Shown piece after piece: positions 1-9,174 of a stretch of 45,910 nt of DNA. The stretch's first letter is position 1; each line of letters opens with the position of its first letter. This DNA comes from Candidatus Omnitrophota bacterium. GTDB taxonomy: Bacteria; Omnitrophota; Gorgyraeia; Zapsychrales; Zapsychraceae. Both the position numbers and the translations under genes were made by a program. The stretch covers positions 1 through 45,910 of the forward strand of contig JAGOSC010000017.1 of NCBI GenBank assembly GCA_018062515.1. The letters are read 5' to 3'. The notes under the pieces were generated by a model. The model worked only from the letters and a program-made list of their open reading frames with translations, searched no databases and was not told the origin of the DNA.

Positions 1-1000
1 ATCAGCCGCTCAGGCTTTTATGAAAATACAAAGTGATGAAGGAAGTTTGTATTTCGCCGGCGGAACCGAATCCATGAGCAATATTCCGTTATATTATTCA
101 AAAAAATTACAGAATGCTTTCGGTGAAGTTAACAAAGCCAGGACATTACCGGCAAAGGTTAAAGCTTTTTTAAAATTGAGTCCGAAAGAATTATTAAATC
201 CAACGGTTGGGCTCATGCAAGGTTTAAGCGATCCGGTGTGTGGTCTTAACATGGGACAAACCGCTGAGGTATTAGCCAAAGAATTTGGAATTACCCGTCA
301 AGAACAAGATGAATTTGCTTTGATTAGCCATCAACGGGCGATCAATGCGCGCGAAATTTTACGCGAAGAAATCATTCCGGTTGCGCCAGGGCCGGATTAC
401 AAGAAAACAGTGATCGACGATAATGGCCCGAGAGAAGGCCAATCGATGGAGGCTTTACAAAAGCTGAAACCGGTCTTTGATCGCTATGCAGGAACTGTAA
501 CCGCCGGGAACGCAAGCCAAATCACCGACGGGGCATGTGCATTATTGATCGGTACTGAGGAAAAAGCAAAAATATTTAGCAAACCACCGCTTGGTTATAT
601 TCGTGCCTTCGCATTTTCCGGCGTTGAACCAAATCGTATGGGAATAGGGCCGGCCCACGCCATTCCAAAAGTTTTAAAGAAGGCGGGAATGAAACTGAGT
701 GATGTTCAAGCCATTGAAATCAATGAGGCCTTTGCTGTTCAAGTTTTAGCCTGTTTACGCGCATTAGCGTCGAATGATTTCGCGAAAAAGTTTGGTTATG
801 AAGGTTATACTGGAGATGTTCGACGAGATATTCTTAACGTGAATGGTGGAGCGATCGCCTTGGGTCATCCCGTCGGGACAACTGGTTCACGTTTGATTTT
901 AACGATGCTCAAACATATGCAGCGAAAAAATTTAAACGTTGGCCTTATTTCTTTATGCATCGGCGGAGGCCAGGGCGCGGCGATGATTCTCGAAAGATAG
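1..1000 (+). CDS. fadA: Acetyl-CoA acyltransferase (thiolase), 5' truncated by window edge
   Basis: Catalyses the last step of beta-oxidation, thiolytic cleavage of 3-ketoacyl-CoA to acetyl-CoA and a shortened acyl-CoA. The frame is open from base 2 (SAAQAFMK...), so the ATG at base 20 is internal and the N-terminal third with the nucleophilic Cys lies outside the window. Visible family signatures are GGTESMSN, the NEAFAVQ segment, the catalytic-His motif GHPVGTTGSR, and the C-terminal catalytic Cys in CIGGGQGAAM. It is followed 15 bases later by the FadB-type gene, the usual pairing of a trifunctional complex, and begins a seven-gene run with almost no spacing. A biosynthetic acetoacetyl-CoA thiolase is possible from sequence alone, but the neighbours favour degradation. 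Confidence 0.93.
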   Translation, partial: SAAQAFMKIQSDEGSLYFAGGTESMSNIPLYYSKKLQNAFGEVNKARTLPAKVKAFLKLSPKELLNPTVGLMQGLSDPVCGLNMGQTAEVLAKEFGITRQEQDEFALISHQRAINAREILREEIIPVAPGPDYKKTVIDDNGPREGQSMEALQKLKPVFDRYAGTVTAGNASQITDGACALLIGTEEKAKIFSKPPLGYIRAFAFSGVEPNRMGIGPAHAIPKVLKKAGMKLSDVQAIEINEAFAVQVLACLRALASNDFAKKFGYEGYTGDVRRDILNVNGGAIALGHPVGTTGSRLILTMLKHMQRKNLNVGLISLCIGGGQGAAMILER

Positions 1001-1015
1001 GAGAGGAATAAAACT

Positions 1016-3151
1016 ATGTCAGTCATATTCAGAGAACAGGACGGTATTGGATATATTGAATTTGATCAACCCGATTCAAAGGTGAACGTTCTCAACGTGG
1101 AAACCATCGGCAGGCTCGATAAAATGCTGAGCGAGTTATCCGAGAAATCGACATTGAAAGCCATTGTTTTTCTCAGTAAGAAAAAGAATGTGTTTATCGC
1201 CGGGGCAGATATTAAAGAAATTGAAAAGATCACTGAGATTGACGACGGAATTAAGAAGGCGAAAGCCGGACAGGATTTATTTAATAAAATAGAAGATTTG
1301 CCTATGCCGACCATTGCCGTGATCGACGGTGTTGCGCTAGGCGGGGGCTGTGAATTGGCATTAGCCTGTTTATTCCGGGTCGCCACATTTAATGATAAAG
1401 TCAGCATAGGCCTTCCGGAAGTCAATCTGGGGTTTGTTCCCGGATTTGGCGGAACATATCGCTTGCCGCGTGTCGTCGGATTGTCGGAAGGATTAAAGTT
1501 AATCCTGACGGCTAAACCAATCACGGGAGATAAGGCTTTAAAAATAGGATTGGTTGACCGGCTCTTTCCAAACAACGGGCTTGATGCCCAGCTTCAAACA
1601 TTTATCGACGGAGTGGTCAGTAAGAAAATCAAAAAGGAACGTTACCAGCCTCCGGCCAAAAAAGGAATTCCTGGCCTCATCGAGAAATTTCAACCGCTTC
1701 ACAGAATTATATTTAATGAATCTAGAAAATCAGTTTTATCGGCGACAAAAGGATTTTATCCGGCTCCTCTAAAAGCTATTCACGTTGTTTCTCAAAATTT
1801 TTATTGCGGACGCAGCCAGGGTTTGCATATTGAACGTGAAGCGTTTGGAGAATTGGCTGTTACGGAAATATCAAAGAATCTTGTGCACGTATTTTACATT
1901 ATGGAAAAATATAAAAAATTAAGCGTCGAGGGCCTGGAAGACATTAAGCCCCAAGAGATTCAGCACTGTTCCGTCATCGGAGCGGGCATTATGGGCGGCG
2001 GCATAGCCCAAGCATTAAGTACCAGGGATATTTGGGTGCGCATGAAAGATATTAGTTATGATGCCTTGGCGCAGGGTCTTAAGGCGGCGGCAAGGGTCTA
2101 TTACAAGGCAGTAGAAACTAGAAAACTTTCCAAAGCCCAAGCGCAGCTTAAAATGGCTCATATTACGACGACGCTGGATTATTCCGGGCTTAAAAATTCA
2201 AATTATATCATCGAAGCTGTCGTCGAGAATATGGATGTGAAAAAGAAAGTTTTTCATGAATTAAGTTATACGGTGAATGATCAGGCTATTTTGGCGACAA
2301 ATACCTCGGCCTTGTCCGTGACCGAAATGGCAAAAGAAACCAAAGATCCTTCAAAGGTTATTGGTTTGCATTTCTTTAATCCTGTTCACCGCATGTCTCT
2401 CGTCGAGATTATTGTCACCGATCGGACGTCAAAGGAAACACTGGCGACGACTTTAAATCTTGCCAAAAAATTAGGAAAGACGCCCATTATCGTCAAAGAT
2501 ACAAGAGGTTTTATCGTTAATCGAATTTTATTGGTTTACATGTCTGAGGCTGGAAGAATTTTGGAAGAAACCGGCGATATGGTCCTCATCGATAAAATCA
2601 TGACCGATTTTGGTATGCCGATGGGGCCGTTTATATTATCCGATGAAGTTGGGCTGGATGTTGGCTTAAAAGTTATGCGTATTTTGGAGGAAAGTTTCGG
2701 AGAACGATTTAAGCCCGCCGACACGTTTGCAAAATTATATGAAAAGAAAGCCTTGGGAAAAAAGACGAAGCGGGGATTTTATACGCATAATAAGCAAACG
2801 TTTCCCAATGCGGATGTCCAAAAAATTCTCGGTGAAAAAAATTTCCAGCATATCGCGAACGGTGATATTGAGCGGCGGTTGATTTATTTGATGATTAATG
2901 AGGCCGCCCTATGTTTGCAAGAAGGTGTTGTTCCCGAAGCGGATGCGATTGATGTGGGCATGATTTTTGGTACAGGTTTTCCGCCCTTTAGGGGAGGGCT
3001 TCTTCGCTATGCGGATAAAATAGGAATCAGCGTCATCGTCGATGAAATGAACATGTTTAAAGACCAATATAAGGCGGACCGTTTTACTCCTTGTCGGTAC
3101 TTATTGGAATTGAAACAAAAAGGAAGTAGTTTTTACAAGCGGGGCGCGTAA
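1016..3151 (+). CDS. fadB: Multifunctional enoyl-CoA hydratase / 3-hydroxyacyl-CoA dehydrogenase
   Basis: A 711-residue FadB/FadJ-type protein performing hydration and NAD-dependent oxidation in beta-oxidation. The N-terminal crotonase domain (about 1-190) shows the oxyanion segment FIAGADIKE, GVALGGGCELALA, and GLPEVNLGFVPGFGGTYRLP with the expected catalytic Glu. The dehydrogenase part starts near residue 318 with the nucleotide-binding GAGIMGGGIA, followed by ATNTSALSV and the catalytic-His motif GLHFFNPVHRM; the C-terminal helical domain is complete (FGTGFPPFRGG). Length matches the family (about 710-730). An AGGAGAGG-like ribosome site lies just ahead of the ATG. With the upstream thiolase it should form the alpha2beta2 complex; whether it is FadB or the FadJ type cannot be settled from sequence alone. 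Confidence 0.95.
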   Translation: MSVIFREQDGIGYIEFDQPDSKVNVLNVETIGRLDKMLSELSEKSTLKAIVFLSKKKNVFIAGADIKEIEKITEIDDGIKKAKAGQDLFNKIEDLPMPTIAVIDGVALGGGCELALACLFRVATFNDKVSIGLPEVNLGFVPGFGGTYRLPRVVGLSEGLKLILTAKPITGDKALKIGLVDRLFPNNGLDAQLQTFIDGVVSKKIKKERYQPPAKKGIPGLIEKFQPLHRIIFNESRKSVLSATKGFYPAPLKAIHVVSQNFYCGRSQGLHIEREAFGELAVTEISKNLVHVFYIMEKYKKLSVEGLEDIKPQEIQHCSVIGAGIMGGGIAQALSTRDIWVRMKDISYDALAQGLKAAARVYYKAVETRKLSKAQAQLKMAHITTTLDYSGLKNSNYIIEAVVENMDVKKKVFHELSYTVNDQAILATNTSALSVTEMAKETKDPSKVIGLHFFNPVHRMSLVEIIVTDRTSKETLATTLNLAKKLGKTPIIVKDTRGFIVNRILLVYMSEAGRILEETGDMVLIDKIMTDFGMPMGPFILSDEVGLDVGLKVMRILEESFGERFKPADTFAKLYEKKALGKKTKRGFYTHNKQTFPNADVQKILGEKNFQHIANGDIERRLIYLMINEAALCLQEGVVPEADAIDVGMIFGTGFPPFRGGLLRYADKIGISVIVDEMNMFKDQYKADRFTPCRYLLELKQKGSSFYKRGA

Positions 3152-3154
3152 AGA

Positions 3155-3712
3155 ATGAAAAGATCAACCAAAGCGATTGGCATAAGCGGAGCAATCGGTT
3201 TTATTTTAATCTCAAGCATAGCTTATTTGAACTTTCGCCTGCACAGTATGCTGAAATTTAAGGATCCCGCGAAAGAAATATCCATTAACTATCCGGGGAG
3301 TTGGACAAAAATGCCGGCTTATGGAGGAACGGTGGTTGTTTTCGCGTCGCCACTGGAAGGAGCATTAGATTATTTCCAGGAAAATGTCAGTGTCATCATA
3401 CAGGATATTTCAAGAACTCCTCAAACGCTGCAGGAATACTCCACCGAGGCTATTTCACAGATGAAGATGGTATTTAAAGATAATTTTGTTTTAGACGAAT
3501 CCACCAACGTGGCTACTTTAGGCGGTATTCCCGCCTATAAAATTATTTTTACGGGTAAAGGCCCGGATTCAGAATACAGATATTACGTGACCTGGGCGGT
3601 TGTCAACAAAGTTAAGGTTTATCAAGTGACATACACAGCCTTCTCGTCGCAATTTGATAAATATTTCCCGACGGCGCAAAAAATGGTCGAATCTTTTAAA
3701 GTTTTAAAATAA
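3155..3712 (+). CDS. Membrane-anchored or secreted PsbP-like protein
   Basis: A 185-residue protein with a positively charged start and one hydrophobic segment (residues about 8-26), so it is exported and probably stays N-terminally anchored. The rest resembles the PsbP/DUF1795-like fold: NYPGSWTK near residue 45, VVVFASP, a central LQEYS segment, GGIPAYKIIFTG, and a YQVTYTA strand before a final FDKYFPTAQKMVESF helix. Family members often read 'YP..W.......F.SP' and 'GG.PA....FTG', which is what is seen. No catalytic residues are evident. It starts 3 bases after fadB and ends just before the methyltransferase, so it is co-transcribed with the fatty-acid genes. Function unknown; a lipid- or envelope-related role is only suggested by location. 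Confidence 0.75.
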   Translation: MKRSTKAIGISGAIGFILISSIAYLNFRLHSMLKFKDPAKEISINYPGSWTKMPAYGGTVVVFASPLEGALDYFQENVSVIIQDISRTPQTLQEYSTEAISQMKMVFKDNFVLDESTNVATLGGIPAYKIIFTGKGPDSEYRYYVTWAVVNKVKVYQVTYTAFSSQFDKYFPTAQKMVESFKVLK

Positions 3713-3713
3713 T

Positions 3714-4793
3714 ATGACAATGCTTATGGAAACACTTAACTTCGAAAGCCAGCGACACGCCACTCCGCTTTGCCATATATTTGGAGAATGCGGCGGTTGT
3801 CATTATCAGAATATTCCATATTCCGAGGAGCTAAGGATCAAAGAACGGGGATTACTCGATACCTTGCGAAGATTTATCGAGTTCGATTCAATGATCGTGC
3901 AGCCCATCGTCCCATCCCCGAAGGAATACAACTATCGTCATCGAATAGATTTAAGATTGCTAAAGACTAAAGACAAAAGAATTTTGGTCGGCTTTTCTCC
4001 GGATGACCGCTTTGGAATCATTGAAATAGACCAGTGCCCAATCGCAGCGATGAGTATTTCCAATTTTATACCGCGCATTAAAGATGAAGCAAAAAAGATA
4101 CTTCCAGAAAAATATCGACTGGCAAATTTAGTTGTCCGTTGCGGTCAAGAAGGAAAAGTGCAATGGGGAGGAATTGGTAAAGGCTCTTTAGAGCTCGACG
4201 AAGAAAATTATTTGTGGGCAGAGATTCACGGAAAGAAAATCTTTTATTCGCTCGATACTTTTTTTCAAGCCAATTTATCTATCCTTCCGGATTTATTTAA
4301 AAGAATCCGTGAATTTAAGCTGTGGAATGAGGATACAGTATTGTTCGATCTTTATGGTGGAGTCGGATTATTCAGTTTGGGTTTATTAGGTTCATATTCA
4401 AAAAGTTATTTAATTGAAGACTGTAAGAATTCCATTAAGCTTGCCCGGTATAATGTTCAATATCATCAATTGAGTCATGTTCATATTGTAGAAGGCCGGG
4501 TGGAAGATTGTCTCGACGGAATATTGAAAGAAGAACAAGGTCCAACGGTAGCTATCATCGATCCTCCGCGCGCGGGATTAACACCGCAGGCTTGTGAACA
4601 ACTAGCGGGAGCCGAAAAATTTAAAAACCTTTTGTATCTTTCCTGCAGTCCCGAATCTTTAGGCCGGGATTTAAAATATTTTGTAAATAACGGATGGGAT
4701 ATTGAGACCATCATTCCATTCGATTTCTTTCCGAAGACAAAACATTTAGAAACTCTTGTATGGCTCAAACGATCAGATAGGAAAACATTATGA
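3714..4793 (+). CDS. RumA/TrmA-family RNA (uracil-C5)-methyltransferase
   Basis: A SAM-dependent methyltransferase that methylates C5 of a uridine in rRNA (RlmD/RlmC type) or tRNA. Near the N terminus is an iron-sulfur motif, CHIFGECGGCHYQ, with a fourth Cys later (DQCPIA). A FFQAN motif, the SAM loop LYGGVGLFSLG, IDPPRAGL, and the catalytic cysteine in YLSCSPESLGRDL are all present in order. At 359 residues it is shorter than typical RlmD because it lacks the N-terminal TRAM (OB-fold) domain. Two near ATGs (3714, 3720, 3726) are possible starts. The stop overlaps the next gene's ATG (ATGA). The exact target nucleotide cannot be assigned. Confidence 0.88.
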   Translation: MTMLMETLNFESQRHATPLCHIFGECGGCHYQNIPYSEELRIKERGLLDTLRRFIEFDSMIVQPIVPSPKEYNYRHRIDLRLLKTKDKRILVGFSPDDRFGIIEIDQCPIAAMSISNFIPRIKDEAKKILPEKYRLANLVVRCGQEGKVQWGGIGKGSLELDEENYLWAEIHGKKIFYSLDTFFQANLSILPDLFKRIREFKLWNEDTVLFDLYGGVGLFSLGLLGSYSKSYLIEDCKNSIKLARYNVQYHQLSHVHIVEGRVEDCLDGILKEEQGPTVAIIDPPRAGLTPQACEQLAGAEKFKNLLYLSCSPESLGRDLKYFVNNGWDIETIIPFDFFPKTKHLETLVWLKRSDRKTL

Positions 4794-5071
4794 AACAACA
4801 AGCAATGCCTTATCAGAAGCAAATTTTTGTCTGCACAAATAACAAAGAAGGAAAAGAACCTAGTTGCGGCGATCATAAAGGAGAAGATGTTTTTCGTGAA
4901 TTAAGAAAGATTGCCAAAGAAAAAGGCATTCACCCGCGTATTCGTGTCGCCCAGGCAAAATGTTTGGGCCAATGCAGCGTCGGGGTTAATGTGATGGTGT
5001 ATCCCGAAAATATATGGTACTCGTCGGTGTCAATGGATGATGTTCAAGATATAGTAAAAAAACATTTCTAA
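4790..5071 (+). CDS. Thioredoxin-like [2Fe-2S] ferredoxin
   Basis: A 93-residue small electron carrier of the thioredoxin-fold [2Fe-2S] family (as in the NuoE C-terminal domain and stand-alone '(2Fe-2S) ferredoxin' proteins). The cluster ligands are recognisable as FVCTNN, PSCGDH, and the paired KCLGQCSVG, followed by the typical VYPENIWYSSV strand and a final helix (DVQDIVKKHF). No signal peptide, so it is cytoplasmic. It overlaps the methyltransferase stop by 4 bases and precedes the acyl-CoA dehydrogenase by 13 bases; an electron-transfer role for the dehydrogenase or for the iron-sulfur methyltransferase is conceivable, but partners cannot be read from the sequence. Confidence 0.88.
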   Translation: MKQQAMPYQKQIFVCTNNKEGKEPSCGDHKGEDVFRELRKIAKEKGIHPRIRVAQAKCLGQCSVGVNVMVYPENIWYSSVSMDDVQDIVKKHF

Positions 5072-5084
5072 ACAGGAAAACACA

Positions 5085-6938
5085 ATGAGTATTTTTGATA
5101 AAAATATTAGCAAAGAAAAACGTGAATCTTTGGAGTTCGCGGAAGACCAAAGAGAGACACAGTGGCTATCGCCGAGTTTTGCTCTTAGGCTTTTTCACGG
5201 ATCTGTCGACTGGGATCTGATTTATCCTTACCCCGTTCAAAGTGATCAGGACAGAAAAGAAGGCGATCAGTACGTTGCCAACCTTAAAGATTTTCTTGAA
5301 AAGAATTTGGATCCCGACGAGGTTGACCGGACAGGTATTATTCCGGAAAAGGTATACAAAGGTTTGGCGTCGTTAAAAGCGTTCGCGATCAAAGTCCCCA
5401 AAGAATATGGTGGGCTGGGTTTAAGCCAAGTTAATTATAATCGCGCGATTCATTTAGTGGCCAGTTATTGCGGATCGACGGCAGTTTTGTTGTCAGCTCA
5501 TCAAAGTATCGGTGTGCCTCAACCTTTGAAACTATTCGGAACAGAGGAACAAAAGAAGAAATATTTGCCTTTATTTGGTAAAGGCGTTATATCCGCATTT
5601 GCTTTGACCGAACCAGAGGCTGGCAGTGATCCGCGCAATATGACTACCACCGCGACTCCGACGGAAGATGGAAAATATTTTCTCATTAACGGGGATAAAT
5701 TGTGGTGCACTAACGGACTAATCGCCGGCGTCATTGTGGTCATGGCGGTCACACCTCCAAAAATTGTAAACGGCAAAGAACGAAAGCAAATCTCGGCATT
5801 TATTGTTGAAATGGATACGCCGGGAATTGAAAAACTTCATCGATGTCAATTTCTTGGTTTACACGGCATTCAAAATGGATTATTGCGTTTTAAAAATGTC
5901 AAAGTTCCGAAAGAGAACATCCTTGGCGGAGAAGGCGAAGGCTTAAAGCTCGCGCTGACAACATTAAACACTGGTCGTTTGACTTTGCCGGCGGCGTCCG
6001 TCGGTATTGCCAAGTGGTGTTTGCATGTTGCGCGGGAATGGTCGACTCAGCGTGTTCAATGGGGATCACCGATTGGGGAGCATGAATCTATTGCTTTAAA
6101 ACTTAGTTATATCGCTGGCCACACCTTTGCCATGGATGCGATGACTTGGTTTTGCTCCATTATGGGTGATGATAAGAAAAAAGATATCAGGTTAGAGGCG
6201 GCGATGTCTAAATATTTTTGTACGCATCACAGCTGGTTCATCGTCGACGAGACTTTGCAGATCCGCGGCGGTCAAGGATATGAAAACGCGGATTCTTTGC
6301 GCGCCCGTGGCATGAAACCCTGGGCGGTGGAGCGGGTTTTACGAGACGCGCGGATCAATATTATTATTGAAGGCACGTCGGAGATCATGCATTTATTTAT
6401 TGCTCGTGAAGCGCTTGATCCGCATTTGAGCAAGGCTGCGCCGCTATTAAGCCATAAAACATCTGTAGGGGAAAAATTGAAAGTTTTATTATCTCTGATC
6501 CGTTATTACACGACGTGGTATCCGAAATTGTTTTTCCCGTCTTTATCGACATTCGGTGAGCTCGATGAAAGGCTTCGTCCACATATGGATTTTTGTCAGA
6601 CCGCATCCAAAAAGTTAGCCAGAATCATTTTTCACAACATGATGATTCACCAAAAGAAACTGGAATCAAAGCAAGCTATTCTGAATCGGGTGGTGGATAT
6701 CGGCGTCGAGCTTTTTGCTGTGGCCACCACTTGTTCCTACGCGGATTATCTGATTAAAACAAATTCGAAAAAGTCTAACGCGGTGGAATTAGCTCAGTTA
6801 TACTGTCTTTCAGCCCGACAAAAAATCAACCGTCTTTTTTCTGAAAATAAAAAGAATACCGACGAGAGTTCGCTCAGAATCGCAAAAAAACTTTTGGCCA
6901 AAGAATATGTTTGGCTGGAGAATGAAATCATTACTTAA
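5085..6938 (+). CDS. Acyl-CoA dehydrogenase (long-chain type with C-terminal extension)
   Basis: A 617-residue FAD enzyme that introduces the trans-2 double bond in acyl-CoA, the first step of beta-oxidation. Family signatures are FALTEPEAGSDP (flavin/substrate loop), DKLWCTNG, the GGQGYEN turn, and IIEGTSEIMHLF containing the expected catalytic Glu. About 170 extra residues after the core make it longer than the 380-residue short/medium-chain enzymes and similar in build to very-long-chain dehydrogenases. It lies in one operon with thiolase and the FadB-type protein, giving all four beta-oxidation activities. The electron acceptor (ETF) genes are not in the window. Chain-length preference is an inference from length only. 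Confidence 0.93.
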   Translation: MSIFDKNISKEKRESLEFAEDQRETQWLSPSFALRLFHGSVDWDLIYPYPVQSDQDRKEGDQYVANLKDFLEKNLDPDEVDRTGIIPEKVYKGLASLKAFAIKVPKEYGGLGLSQVNYNRAIHLVASYCGSTAVLLSAHQSIGVPQPLKLFGTEEQKKKYLPLFGKGVISAFALTEPEAGSDPRNMTTTATPTEDGKYFLINGDKLWCTNGLIAGVIVVMAVTPPKIVNGKERKQISAFIVEMDTPGIEKLHRCQFLGLHGIQNGLLRFKNVKVPKENILGGEGEGLKLALTTLNTGRLTLPAASVGIAKWCLHVAREWSTQRVQWGSPIGEHESIALKLSYIAGHTFAMDAMTWFCSIMGDDKKKDIRLEAAMSKYFCTHHSWFIVDETLQIRGGQGYENADSLRARGMKPWAVERVLRDARINIIIEGTSEIMHLFIAREALDPHLSKAAPLLSHKTSVGEKLKVLLSLIRYYTTWYPKLFFPSLSTFGELDERLRPHMDFCQTASKKLARIIFHNMMIHQKKLESKQAILNRVVDIGVELFAVATTCSYADYLIKTNSKKSNAVELAQLYCLSARQKINRLFSENKKNTDESSLRIAKKLLAKEYVWLENEIIT

Positions 6939-6943
6939 AACCT

Positions 6944-9025
6944 ATGTCTTTTATCGATTCTTTTTTACATCGTTTTAATATTGTCAAGCAGATCCCCATA
7001 TTTTCAAACCTTAACTGGTTTGATATGCAAAGGATCGCCCGTAAGGCTGTCATCGAGCACTATAAAAAAGGTGATTTGATTCGGCATGAGGGGGATCCGG
7101 CTGACTTTTTTTATTGCCTTATTTCCGGCCGTATTCGGACCTACAAAACGGATTCAACGGGGCGAAAAGAAAATGTCGAATTTATTCACCGGGGCGTCCA
7201 TTTCGGAATTATTTCTCTGTTGACGGGAGAAAATCATACACTGACATATGAAGCCGTCAATAATTCCATCGTCCTGAAAATCGATAAAGATGAGTTCCAC
7301 ACGATTTTAAAATCCATTCCTCAATTAAGTATTGATTTAAATCATAGCCTCTCCAAACGGGTCCGAGGTCACGTAAAAGGTGTCAAAACCATTTTTGAAA
7401 GTACGATAATTTCTGTATACAGCCCAATTTTAGCGACGGGAAGTTCAACCTATGCTGTCAATTTGGCCATTAACTTAGCTAAAGAAACGAAGAAAAAAGT
7501 CATGCTGATCAATATTAACACGACGGACTATGACTTCTCAAAAATCCCCACGAATGAGACAACTCCGCACTGGAAAAAAAGTCCGGTTCTGCTCGATGAT
7601 ATTATTGCGGAACACGATAAAATTAATGAAAATATATCAAAAGATCCGACGGGGATAGATGTCCTAAATTTCAGTTTTGATACTAACGGAACGGCCCTTA
7701 AAGAGGATGTCAGTCAATTGATCAGCCCTCTGGTTATGGATTACCATTATGTCATTTTTGATTTGCCGAATACCATGGACGCGGTGGTCCAGGAAACATT
7801 GACGCAATCTGATCAAGTCCATTTAATCACGACGGATCAGCAAGAAGACCTCGCTGTGACTCGGAAAATCATTGATCGCCTGGAACAAACGTTAAAAGAC
7901 AATTTTAAGGAAGAACGGATTAAAGTGATTATTCGCGCCGTTAATCAAAAAGAATATCTTTCTTTCGAAGAAATCAATAAATATATCGATTTCTCCGTCT
8001 ACGTTTCATTGCCGCTTATTCCGAAAGAAGATTTAACCCAGAAAATTGATACCGATAATTTTGATTTTCTAATGTCCCATGATAAGACGGTTTACGCCAA
8101 AACCATGCGGCGCATTGCCCGTGAAGTTGGCGGTGTATTGGTTGGATTGGTCCTTGGCGGCGGCGCGGCCTTAGGCATAGCGCATATCGGCGTCATCCGA
8201 GTGCTGGAAGAAGAAGGTATCCCTATTGATTATGTCGTCGGAAGCAGCATGGGGGCATTGATCGGCGGATTGTGGGCTTCAGGAATGACGATTGACGAGT
8301 TGGAAGGGGCTGCGCGTGAATTCGAAAATAAAATGTTTATGCTGAAATTATTCGATCCGGTTATTCCAATCAAAGGTTTAATTGGAGGCCGTTTGATCGG
8401 CCGTTGGCTTAAGAAATATTTAGGAAATAAAACGTTTTACAATGTCCGTGTGCCGTTTAAAGTTGTCGCGTATGATTTGCTTAAACGAGAAGAATTAGTT
8501 ATTGATACCGGGTTAATCGTCGACGGTATACGAAAAAGTATTGCGATTCCCGGCGTTATTGAGCCCATATGTGAAAACGGACAGGAAATCATTGATGGCG
8601 GAGTGCTTAATCCACTGCCGACGAACGTTCTTTATAGCCGCGGTATAAGAAAAATTATTGCTGTAAATGTTTTACAATCCCCCAGCGATGTTGTCGCGGG
8701 TGTTGAAATGATTAACAAACACAAAAAAGCCCTGGCTGATATTCCGTTTCGTAAAAAGCCTTTTCATTATGTTAAATTCCGCATTGGCCGTATGTTCGGA
8801 AGGAGCATTTCACCGAACATTTCAGATATTATCGTGCGCACACTGCAGGCGTGCGAACATGTCATTGCTGAACAAAGTGCCCAGCATGCCGATGTTGTCA
8901 TTCATCCGGATACCGCCGGGATAAACTGGTTTGAATTGTATAAAGTAGATGAACTCCTCAAAGCTGGTGAAGTAGCTACCCGCCAGAAATTAGCTGAAAT
9001 CAAACATTTGATTGAACAGCATTGA
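6944..9025 (+). CDS. Cyclic-nucleotide-binding-domain / MinD-like / patatin-like phospholipase
   Basis: A 693-residue NTE-like (neuropathy target esterase family) lipase. Residues about 15-130 form a cAMP/CRP-type sensor domain (IFSNLNWFDMQ, GDLIRHEGDPADFFYCL). Residues about 150-380 look like a ParA/MinD-type P-loop domain with a degenerate phosphate loop (YSPILATGSSTYAVNLA) and a YVIFDLPNT strand. From about 400 comes the patatin domain: oxyanion GGGAALG, nucleophile GSSMG, and catalytic DGG (IIDGGVLNP). It hydrolyses (lyso)phospholipids at the membrane; ligand control by the N-terminal domain is expected. It begins 5 bases after the acyl-CoA dehydrogenase, so released fatty acids could feed the upstream beta-oxidation enzymes. 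It ends the operon. Confidence 0.9.
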   Translation: MSFIDSFLHRFNIVKQIPIFSNLNWFDMQRIARKAVIEHYKKGDLIRHEGDPADFFYCLISGRIRTYKTDSTGRKENVEFIHRGVHFGIISLLTGENHTLTYEAVNNSIVLKIDKDEFHTILKSIPQLSIDLNHSLSKRVRGHVKGVKTIFESTIISVYSPILATGSSTYAVNLAINLAKETKKKVMLININTTDYDFSKIPTNETTPHWKKSPVLLDDIIAEHDKINENISKDPTGIDVLNFSFDTNGTALKEDVSQLISPLVMDYHYVIFDLPNTMDAVVQETLTQSDQVHLITTDQQEDLAVTRKIIDRLEQTLKDNFKEERIKVIIRAVNQKEYLSFEEINKYIDFSVYVSLPLIPKEDLTQKIDTDNFDFLMSHDKTVYAKTMRRIAREVGGVLVGLVLGGGAALGIAHIGVIRVLEEEGIPIDYVVGSSMGALIGGLWASGMTIDELEGAAREFENKMFMLKLFDPVIPIKGLIGGRLIGRWLKKYLGNKTFYNVRVPFKVVAYDLLKREELVIDTGLIVDGIRKSIAIPGVIEPICENGQEIIDGGVLNPLPTNVLYSRGIRKIIAVNVLQSPSDVVAGVEMINKHKKALADIPFRKKPFHYVKFRIGRMFGRSISPNISDIIVRTLQACEHVIAEQSAQHADVVIHPDTAGINWFELYKVDELLKAGEVATRQKLAEIKHLIEQH

Positions 9026-9096
9026 CCCTTAAATTCTGTTAGAATCATCATCTTGACTTAAAATCCTGTCGATCGCCCTCCAAGCAGTATTTTTTA

Positions 9097-9125
9097 TTTA
9101 ACAACGAAAGCAAAGTGTGTATAAT
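9097..9125 (+). promoter_or_regulatory. Possible sigma70-type promoter
   Basis: A perfect TATAAT at 9120-9125 stands about 50 bases upstream of the ATG at 9175, with only a weak -35 (TTTAAC at 9097-9102, 17-base spacing). It lies in the 149-base gap between the lipase operon and the kinase fusion, the first real gap in the window. Confidence is limited by the poor -35. Confidence 0.4.
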
Positions 9126-9174
9126 TCTTTGAAGAAAGTTTTTCAATGGAATTAGAGAAGACTTAACCATTCTT

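Noticed and set aside
1066..1575. Long minus-strand ORF opposite the fadB gene
   Set aside because: It is the antisense shadow of the crotonase domain; its translation has no family features.
4481..4876. Minus-strand ORF of 131 codons across the methyltransferase end
   Set aside because: Covers two well-supported plus-strand genes and shows no protein family.
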